A stretch of DNA of 7,048 bases from Synechococcus sp. GFB01 (lineage in GTDB: Bacteria > Cyanobacteriota > Cyanobacteriia > PCC-6307 > Cyanobiaceae), in the NCBI RefSeq assembly GCF_001039265.1, contig NZ_LFEK01000039.1, forward strand, positions 7,079 to 14,126. Reading direction: 5' to 3'. Each line of letters starts with the position of its first letter. Positions within the stretch are counted from its first letter, which is position 1. A program made the translations under genes and the position numbers. Positions 1 to 7,048 of the stretch are shown here, piece after piece. Under the pieces are notes generated by a model, which saw only the letters and a list, made by a program, of their open reading frames with translations, had not been told where the DNA came from and did no database searches.

Positions 1-439
1 CCTCGGCGAAGGGTGTGGTCACCGTCCCCGCTGTCACATCCAGCACGAGGTTCTTCCAGCTTTCCATCCCCTCGATGCGGTAGAGACCGAGGGCCATGGC
101 GACCAAGACGCAGCTGGTGAACAGGCCGAAGCCGAGCAACAGGCCGATGCCGAGTTCACGGCCCATGCCGGGCACGGAGAGTTCGCTGGCTGATCGCCGT
201 TCCACGACATGGGCGTAGGTCAGAACCACAAGCAGCAGGTTCCCGATCATGAACACGCCCGTCACCAGGGGCAGTAACGGACCCGAGGCGAGGATCAGGG
301 GAACTGAGGTGGTTGTTCCAAACGTCAGAATGTAGGCATTGCCGGACCAATGCACGTAGAACACGAAGTTGTAGAGCACCAGCAGGCTGACGAACGGGTT
401 GCGCAGGATGCGCAGTAACTGACGGGTTCGTGAGTTCAT
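1..439 (-). CDS. Probable CPBP/CAAX-type intramembrane protease, N-terminal part (cut by window edge)
   Basis: The frame is open from the ATG at 439 to base 1 (146 codons) and continues outside the window. The protein is hydrophobic. Likely membrane segments lie near residues 17-30, 45-75 and 97-120, with a charged VERRSASEL linker near 79-87. The visible part ends in PFAE. In CPBP proteins (Pfam Abi/CAAX protease) a catalytic EE..FRG motif often follows such a segment, so the window probably stops just at the first catalytic Glu. That reading is an inference, since neither the second Glu nor the downstream His motifs are visible. The start at 439 is chosen because AAGGCGAG lies 6 bases upstream of it. 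An in-frame ATG at 463 would add eight residues but has no ribosome binding site. The gene is read away from the ATP synthase operon and lies just beyond the 3' side of the IS transposase, in the same direction. Confidence 0.62.
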   Translation of the reverse strand, partial: MNSRTRQLLRILRNPFVSLLVLYNFVFYVHWSGNAYILTFGTTTSVPLILASGPLLPLVTGVFMIGNLLLVVLTYAHVVERRSASELSVPGMGRELGIGLLLGFGLFTSCVLVAMALGLYRIEGMESWKNLVLDVTAGTVTTPFAE

Positions 440-445
440 TGTTGT

Positions 446-453
446 CTCGCCTT
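446..453 (-). promoter_or_regulatory. Shine-Dalgarno-like site for the CPBP-type gene
   Basis: AAGGCGAG on the minus strand lies 6 bases before the ATG at 439. It decides between the starts at 439 and 463. The 56 bases between this gene and the IS flank (440-495) show no convincing -35/-10 promoter. Confidence 0.5.
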
Positions 454-495
454 GAATGTCCATGGGTGATCATTAATCCGGAACGCTGGCGAGGC

Positions 496-499
496 TTAG
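496..499 (+). repeat. IS target tetranucleotide TTAG, left side
   Basis: TTAG directly abuts the left inverted repeat. It fits the YTAR target preference of the IS5 group, which duplicates 4 bases on insertion. The partner on the right side is CTAG, so the pair matches in three of four bases and is not a perfect duplication. Confidence 0.5.
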
Positions 500-521
500 G
501 GAATCTCTGGGCAACAGGGGT
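500..521 (+). repeat. Left terminal inverted repeat of the IS
   Basis: The left end begins GGAATCTCTGGGCAACAGGG. The reverse complement of the right end begins GGAGACTTCTGGGAAACCAG. They share GGA, a CTGGG block and an AAC-AGGG block. The best alignment needs one gap in the left copy near 502-504 and another near 515. The left copy is therefore degenerate or contains small deletions. Confidence 0.6.
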
Positions 522-667
522 TTTAGAAGCAACTGAGGTCCATCTCTCGCCCGGTTGGCCTCTGGTTTGACTCAAAAGCCTCCCTGTCGACGCGCTGCCT
601 CTTTGTCTCCACGCCTTTGGGTGCTGTCGGAGGCCCGATTAGGCCCTACAGGCACTCCACAAGCCGT

Positions 668-1669
668 TCATATCGCCGAAAGCAACAGCCGCCGCGCCAG
701 GAACAGATTCGTCAGCGCAGCAATCACGTTGACCTTGCAGCGATTCTTGGCCATTCCTCGCAGTCGGGTCTTCTGGAATCCGAACTGCTGCTTGATCACG
801 CGAAACGGGTGCTCGACCTTGGCGCGGATGTGCGCTTTGGCCGCCTCGATCAGATCCAGCAGTCTGCCCTCTGCAGTGTCAGGCAATGCCCGGCGTTTGC
901 CTGGTCGCATCGCCACGTGAAACGTCGTTGTCTTGCTCGCCATCTCGTGTCTCTTGGCAATGCCTTGGTAGCCGGCATCGCCGTAAACCACCTTCTCATC
1001 ACCATGCAGCAGCTCGGCAGCTGGGGTGAGATCGTGAACGTTGGCAGCCGTGGTGACGACTGAGTGGATCAGGCCTGAGTCCTTGTCGACTCCGATATGG
1101 ACTTTCATCCCGTGGTACCACTGGTTGCCCTTCTTGGTCTGGTGCATCTCAGGATCCCGCTTCCCCTCTTTGTTCTTGGTGGAACTGGGAGCGGCGATCA
1201 AGGTGGCATCCACGATCGTGCCCTGGCGCATCGTCATACCCCGCGCACTGAGGTGGGCTTTGACGGTCCCAAAGATCTGCTCGCCGAGCTCATGCTTCTC
1301 AAGCAGGTGGCGAAAGGTCAGGATCGTGGTCTCATCAGGGATCCGGTCGCTGACCAGATCGATGCCGGCAAAGCGGCGCATGGTGGGCACCTCGATCAGG
1401 GCCTCTTCCATGGCGGGATCGCTGAGGGAGTACCACTGCTGCAGCAGATGAATGCGCAGCATCGTCATCAGTGGGTACGGAGGTCTCCCACCCTTCTTGC
1501 TGGTTTTGGGGTAATGCGGTTCGATCAGCGCGATGAGGTCATCCCAGGGCACAACGACCTCCATCTCCGCAAGGAACTTCTCGCGCTTGGTCTGCTTCTT
1601 GGCGGTTGCCTGCTCGTAGTCAGAGAAGCCAAGTTGCTTGCCGCCCATCAATCCAGCCCTAGCCTGCAT
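668..1669 (-). CDS. IS5-family DDE transposase, intact
   Basis: This DNA-cutting transposase mobilises the surrounding element. The 333-residue frame closely follows E. coli IS5 transposase. It has an N-terminal IS5-type domain with [19 protein letters not shown] near 62-80, the stretch [20 protein letters not shown] near 154-173, then HQTKKGNQW and HVAMRPGK. The likely catalytic triad is D154 (TIVDAT), D231 (GDAGYQG) and E286 (KVEHPF). R282 and K293 complete the family signature R(3)E(6)K. The start is uncertain. Translation could begin at 1669, or at the ATG at 1648 (residue 8), which gives a protein beginning [12 protein letters not shown] that lines up better with IS5 N-termini; neither has a strong ribosome binding site. 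There is no frameshift or stop, so the enzyme looks functional. It is transcribed away from the ATP synthase genes and toward the CPBP-type gene. Confidence 0.93.
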
Positions 1670-1695
1670 TCACAGGCCAATTCTCGCCTGGACTG

Positions 1696-1717
1696 CCCTG
1701 GTTTCCCAGAAGTCTCC
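1696..1717 (-). repeat. Right terminal inverted repeat of the IS
   Basis: This is the transposase-proximal end, beginning GGAGACTTCTGGGAAACCAG when read on the minus strand. It pairs imperfectly with 500-521. It is immediately followed on the plus strand by CTAG. Confidence 0.6.
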
Positions 1718-1721
1718 CTAG
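1718..1721 (+). repeat. IS target tetranucleotide CTAG, right side
   Basis: CTAG abuts the right inverted repeat and satisfies the YTAR preference. It differs from TTAG on the left side at the first base, so the two sides may not derive from the same insertion event. Confidence 0.5.
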
Positions 1722-2132
<411 letters not shown>

Positions 2133-2136
2133 TGAG

Positions 2137-2178
2137 TGGGCGGAAAGGCAGGGGCAGGGCCCCTGCCTTTCCAGCCCA
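2137..2178 (+). promoter_or_regulatory. Strong RNA hairpin between the c and b' genes
   Basis: Bases 2142-2155 (GGAAAGGCAGGGGC) and 2159-2172 (GCCCCTGCCTTTCC) form a perfect 14-bp stem with the 3-base loop AGG. The stem extends by five more pairs, TGGGC at 2137-2141 with GCCCA at 2174-2178, across a single bulged A at 2173. No T-run follows, so it is not a standard intrinsic terminator. Its place directly after the c gene suggests partial termination or 3'-end protection of c mRNA. That would fit the need for many c subunits per single b and b', but it is inference. Confidence 0.75.
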
Positions 2179-2250
2179 GACCAGTTCCCTCATCCCCGAC
2201 CCGTTCCAGCGCCTTCCCCCAGCGCCATCCCCACCAGCGCCTCTGTGCCC

Positions 2251-2731
2251 ATGACCAGCTGGCTACTTCTCGGGGCTGCCGACGCCGTGTCCGGCACACC
2301 CGCAGGAGGTCTCTTCGACCTCGATGCCACCCTGCCCCTGATGGCGGTTCAGGTGGTTCTTCTCACCTTCATTCTCAATGCCCTGTTCTTCCGTCCGTCG
2401 TCGGGCCGTCGAAGAGCGCGAGGGCTACATCGCCACCAGCCGGTCCGAAGCCAAACAGAAGCTGGCCCAGGTGCAGCGTCTGGAAGCGGAACTCACCGAA
2501 CAGCTCAGGGAGGCGCGTCAGCAGGGTCAGGCCCTGATCCTGGAGGCCGAGCAGGAGGTCGACAAGATCTACCGAGAGGCCCTCGCCGCAGCGCAGGCCG
2601 ATGCGATCGCCACCCGGGAGAAGGCCCGGCGTGAGATCGAGGCCCAGAAGGACAAGGCCCTCGATTCGCTCAAGGTCGAGGCCGACCGGCTGGGTGCTCT
2701 GATCGTTCACCGTCTGCTGGCAGCTCGATGA
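2251..2731 (+). pseudogene. atpF2: ATP synthase F0 subunit b' (second stator subunit), frame broken
   Basis: Subunit b' pairs with b to form the heterodimeric peripheral stalk of photosynthetic ATP synthases (atpG in cyanobacterial naming). The first part reads [13 protein letters not shown] through [18 protein letters not shown] and one membrane helix (about residues 27-47) to FFRP at 49. The second part starts at [13 protein letters not shown] and runs as a long charged coiled coil to LGALIVHRLLAAR. Between them, 2396-2404 reads as if two G bases were lost: CCG-TC-G-TCGG stands for CCG GTC GGT CGG, which would restore the conserved FFRPVGR. A single inserted base would also rejoin the frame, but with a worse motif. 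With two bases restored the product is 160 residues, normal for the family. The ATG at 2251 lacks a clear ribosome binding site; GTG at 2245 is an alternative. The stop overlaps the b start (ATGA). Confidence 0.9.
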
Positions 2732-3260
2732 CTCCTCTCCTTTTCACCCATTCCCGGCTGTTCGCCCATGCAGGCGGGTTCGGCATCAACCTCAACCTGC
2801 TCGACACCAACCTGATCAACCTGGTCATCGTGATCGGTGTTCTGGTTTGGTTCCTGCGGGGCTTCCTCGGCGGCATCCTCGAGCGCCGCCGCCAGGCCAT
2901 CCTCGCCGACCTCAGCGATGCCGAGGATCGGCTCAAGGCCGCCAACGCTGCCCTGGCCAAGGCCCAGGGCGATCTGGCTGCCGCACAGCAGAAGGCGGCC
3001 CAGATCCTTGCCGATGGCAAGGCTCGTGCCCAGTCAGTGCGCGTCGAGAGTGAGCAGCGCACGATCGAGGAAATGGCGCGCCTCCGGCAGGACGCCGTGG
3101 CGGATCTCAATGCGGAGGCGGCCCGCGTCACCGACCTGCTGCGTCGGGAGGCCGCCCGCCAGGCGATCGAGACCGCCCTTGCCACACTCCCCGGCAAGTT
3201 GGATGACGCCGCCCAGGCCCGCCTGATCGATCAATCCATCCAATCGCTGGGGAACGGCTG

Positions 3261-3261
<1 letters not shown>
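2728..3261 (+). CDS. atpF: ATP synthase F0 subunit b
   Basis: Subunit b is the other half of the peripheral stalk, anchoring the alpha/beta head against rotation. The 177-residue frame is intact. It has an N-terminal stretch with FGINLNLLDTNLINLVIVIG, one membrane helix at about residues 29-47, then ILERRRQAI and a long Ala/Gln/Glu/Arg-rich coiled coil to about residue 155, ending in LIDQSIQSLGNG. FGIN...NLINL followed by the helix is typical of cyanobacterial b, and the segment before residue 16 is the cleavable or variable part. The ATG at 2728 overlaps the b' stop by four bases (ATGA), and the TGA at 3259-3261 overlaps the delta ATG by one base, suggesting translational coupling across b'-b-delta. 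This small stator gene is undamaged while both of its neighbours are frameshifted. Confidence 0.95.
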
Positions 3262-5385
<2,124 letters not shown>

Positions 5386-5387
<2 letters not shown>

Positions 5388-5391
5388 GGAG
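5386..5391 (+). promoter_or_regulatory. Shine-Dalgarno site of gamma overlapping the alpha stop
   Basis: GAGGAG lies 9 bases before the gamma ATG at 5401, and its first two bases are the last two of the alpha TGA stop. It is the strongest ribosome binding site in the cluster and suggests coupled alpha-gamma translation. Confidence 0.7.
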
Positions 5392-5400
5392 ATCACTCAG

Positions 5401-6353
5401 ATGGCCAATCTCAAAGAGATCCGCGACCGCATCAGTTCGGTCAAGAACACCCGCAAGATCACCGAGGCCATGCGCCTGGTGGCGGCCGCCAAGGTGCGCC
5501 GCGCCCAGGAGCAGGTGCTGCGCAGCCGGCCCTTCGCCGACCGTCTCGCCCGTGTACTGGAGAACCTCCAGTCGCGGATGCGCTTCGAGGATGTGGATGC
5601 TCCGCTGCTCGAGGAGCGTGAGCTGCGCACGATCACCCTGCTCGCGGTGACCGGCGACCGGGGCCTGTGCGGGGGCTACAACGCCAACATCATCAAGCGC
5701 ACCGAGCAGCGTCACGCCGAGCTCAAGGACCAGGGCTTCGACGTGGACCTCGTGCTGATCGGTCGCAAGGCGATCACCTACTTCCAGAACCGCGCCAGCC
5801 AGTACACCATCCGGGCCAGCTTCACCGGCCTGGAGCAGGTGCCGAACGCCTCCGAGGCGATGAAGATCGGCAGCGAGATCCTGGCGGAGTTCCTGTCGGG
5901 CTCCACCGACCGGGTGGAGATCATCTTCACCAAGTTCATCAACCTGGTGAGCTCCAGGCCGGTGATCCAGACCCTGCTGCCGCTCGATCCCCAGGGGATC
6001 GCGGTGGCCGACGACGAGATCTTCCGGCTCACCACCCGTGAAGGTCAGCTGGTGGTCGAGCCCGGCACCAGCCCAAACGTGGAGCCTCGGCTGCCCTCCG
6101 ACATCGTGTTCGACCAGAGCCCCGACCAGCTGCTCAACGCCCTGCTGCCGCTGTATCTGGAAAACCAGCTGCTGCGCTCGCTTCAGGAGGCGGCCGCCTC
6201 CGAGCTGGCCAGCCGGATGACGGCCATGAACAACGCCAGCGACAACGCCAAGCGCTCGCCAAGACCCTCACCCTCGACTACAACAAGGCGCGCCAGGCCG
6301 CCATCACCCAGGAGATCCTCGAGGTGGTGGGCGGTGCCTCGGCGATGAGCTGA
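5401..6353 (+). CDS. atpG: ATP synthase F1 subunit gamma, C-terminal frameshift
   Basis: Gamma is the central rotor shaft (atpC in cyanobacterial naming). It starts [20 protein letters not shown] with the N-terminal coiled-coil helix, then [11 protein letters not shown] around Cys90, and a cyanobacterial/plastid-type insertion near residues 195-230 containing FRLTTREG. The regulatory cysteine pair of plant gamma is absent from that insertion; Cys90 is the only obvious cysteine. One G is missing after 6252: AAGCGCTC stands for AAG GCG CTC. With it restored, residue 284 is followed by 33 more ([19 protein letters not shown], then [14 protein letters not shown]), giving 317 residues and the TGA at 6351. 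As written, the frame stays open to 6348 and yields 315 residues, but with an Arg/Ser/Pro-rich tail in place of the C-terminal shaft helix, which would be unlikely to work. Confidence 0.95.
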
Positions 6354-6394
6354 GCCACCGGCTCATTCCCGTTCGGCAAGACGAATCCCCGGCA

Positions 6395-6440
6395 TCCCGA
6401 GTCGGTCGACGCACCCTGTGCGTCCACGACCGCCTCGGGA
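6395..6440 (+). terminator. Large hairpin after gamma, probable operon terminator or 3'-end stabiliser
   Basis: TCCCGAG (6395-6401), CGGTCG (6403-6408) and ACGCAC (6409-6414) pair with GTGCGT, CGACCG and CTCGGGA downstream. The result is about 19 base pairs with the loop CCT, one mismatch and one 3-base bulge (CCA). It starts about 40 bases after the restored gamma stop. No T-run follows, so classical Rho-independent termination is not assured; many cyanobacterial operon ends lack one. The rest of 6354-6564 shows only the short palindrome CTGCCGGCAG at 6468-6477. Confidence 0.6.
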
Positions 6441-6564
6441 ATCCAGCGCAGCTGTGCTGTTCAGGAGCTGCCGGCAGGGTGGCAGGGAGCGTCGGTCGAC
6501 AGTCCCTCAGCGTTCCGGTTCAGGGGTGCTGGGATGCTGGGGATCCGTGCCCCGGCAGCCCGCC

Positions 6565-7048
6565 ATGCCCCTGCCCCTGCCAGCCCCGGGCCCGCTGGTG
6601 ATCCAGCCCCTGTTCCCGGTGGCGCTGGGGCAGGTGCAGCTGCGTCCCGACCCGCTCGAACTGGCGCTGCAGCTGCAGTGTCTGCATGGGTTGCGTGGTG
6701 AATCGGGCAGCAACCCCGATCCCGGCTGCGCCTGGACCGGCGACCTTAACGGCGTCTGGCAGCTGCACCGCCAGCCCGCCTTCACGGCCCTGGTGAGCAG
6801 CATCGCAGAGCACGCCCACGCCTATCTGGCCCGGCTGGGCTTCGATCCGACCCGGGTGGCCCTGCACCTGCAGCGCTGCTGGCCGGTGCTGAGCGAGCCC
6901 GGGCAGGTCGTGGGTCGCCACCATCACCCCAACGCCCACCTCAGCGCCGTCTACTACCTCAGCGGTGATGGCAGCGGCAGCTGCGGTTGCCTTCGCTTCT
7001 GGCCCCGGCAGCAGGTGAATGAACTGGTGCCGGGCCTGGCCGTGGGCC
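6565..7048 (+). CDS. Probable 2-oxoglutarate/Fe(II) oxygenase, N-terminal part (cut by window end)
   Basis: The frame is open for 161 codons to the window end. The segment GRHHHPNAHLSAVYYLSG at about residues 117-134, followed by a Gly/Cys-rich turn and LRFWPR, matches the pattern HxHPxxxLSGVYYL...G.l.F.dPR of the putative 2OG-Fe(II) oxygenase family (Pfam 2OG-FeII_Oxy_5). His119 or His121 is the likely iron ligand. The distal His and the 2-oxoglutarate-binding Arg lie beyond the window. These enzymes hydroxylate unknown substrates using iron, oxygen and 2-oxoglutarate; relatives occur in marine cyanobacteria and their phages. The start is uncertain. The ATG at 6565 has no ribosome binding site, in-frame GTG codons lie at 6547 and 6526, and the ATG at 6534, preceded by AGGGG, is in another frame. 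It is separate from the ATP synthase operon, and no functional link is visible. Confidence 0.72.
   Translation, partial: MPLPLPAPGPLVIQPLFPVALGQVQLRPDPLELALQLQCLHGLRGESGSNPDPGCAWTGDLNGVWQLHRQPAFTALVSSIAEHAHAYLARLGFDPTRVALHLQRCWPVLSEPGQVVGRHHHPNAHLSAVYYLSGDGSGSCGCLRFWPRQQVNELVPGLAVG

Larger units (their letters stand above)
500..1717 (-). mobile_element. IS5-family (IS5 group) insertion sequence, apparently complete, about 1.22 kb
   Basis: The element is bounded by imperfect inverted repeats (500-521 and 1696-1717), is flanked by YTAR tetranucleotides, and carries one intact DDE transposase on the minus strand. The deduced length of 1218 bp fits the IS5 group, whose E. coli founder is about 1.2 kb. 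The region 500-667, after the transposase stop, is non-coding and includes the left end; the leader before the transposase is only about 50-70 bases. The element sits exactly where atp1 and the subunit a gene would be expected upstream of the c-subunit gene. The boundaries are inferred by comparing the two flanks by eye and could shift by a few bases. Confidence 0.82.

Noticed and set aside
156..575. Minus-strand open frame of 139 codons over the left flank and IS end
   Set aside because: It overlaps the membrane-protein frame in another register, crosses the IS boundary and has a low-complexity Arg/Pro-rich translation.
6402..6500. Short direct repeat GTCGGTCGAC near 6402 and again near 6492
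   Set aside because: Only ten bases repeated once in GC-rich spacer, with one copy already part of the hairpin. There is no array or spacing pattern.

Overview
The window is a GC-rich cyanobacterial locus. It most resembles the picocyanobacterial Synechococcus/Cyanobium group, but genus and species cannot be fixed from this sequence alone. The diagnostic content is six F-type ATP synthase genes in the cyanobacterial order c - b' - b - delta - alpha - gamma. Two separate b-type stator genes (b and b'), and a gamma subunit with the photosynthetic-type insertion but no regulatory cysteine pair, both point to a cyanobacterium. Beta and epsilon are not in the window, as expected, because cyanobacteria usually carry them at another locus.

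Layout. Positions 1-439 (minus strand) hold the N-terminal part of a membrane protein, probably a CPBP/CAAX-type intramembrane protease cut off by the window edge. Positions 500-1717 are one IS5-family insertion sequence. It has an intact minus-strand DDE transposase, imperfect terminal inverted repeats and YTAR target tetranucleotides that differ by one base between the two sides. Positions 1722-1877 are a non-coding leader. Positions 1878-6353 are the ATP synthase cluster, all on the plus strand and tightly packed: b' and b overlap in ATGA, b and delta overlap in TGATG, and the gamma ribosome binding site overlaps the alpha stop. Positions 6354-6564 are intergenic and contain a large hairpin that probably ends the operon. 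Positions 6565-7048 hold the start of a probable 2-oxoglutarate/Fe(II) oxygenase, cut by the window end.

How the genes work together. The c-ring and the b/b' stator (with subunit a, absent here) form the membrane F0 sector. Delta joins the stator to the alpha/beta head, and gamma is the rotor shaft. The genes normally found directly upstream of c (atp1 and subunit a) are missing. In their place are the IS and an unrelated opposite-strand gene, and base composition appears to change across the IS. With the unmatched target tetranucleotides, this suggests an IS-mediated rearrangement or an assembly join through an IS copy.

Main oddity. Four of the six ATP synthase genes carry simple frame breaks: two in c, two in b', one in delta and one in gamma. 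Each is repaired by adding one base, usually to a short run. Alpha, b and the transposase are intact. For an essential operon, base-calling or assembly error is the likeliest explanation, although a decaying second copy is not excluded. No previously undescribed system is evident. The most unusual real-looking elements are two strong RNA hairpins, one between c and b' and one after gamma.
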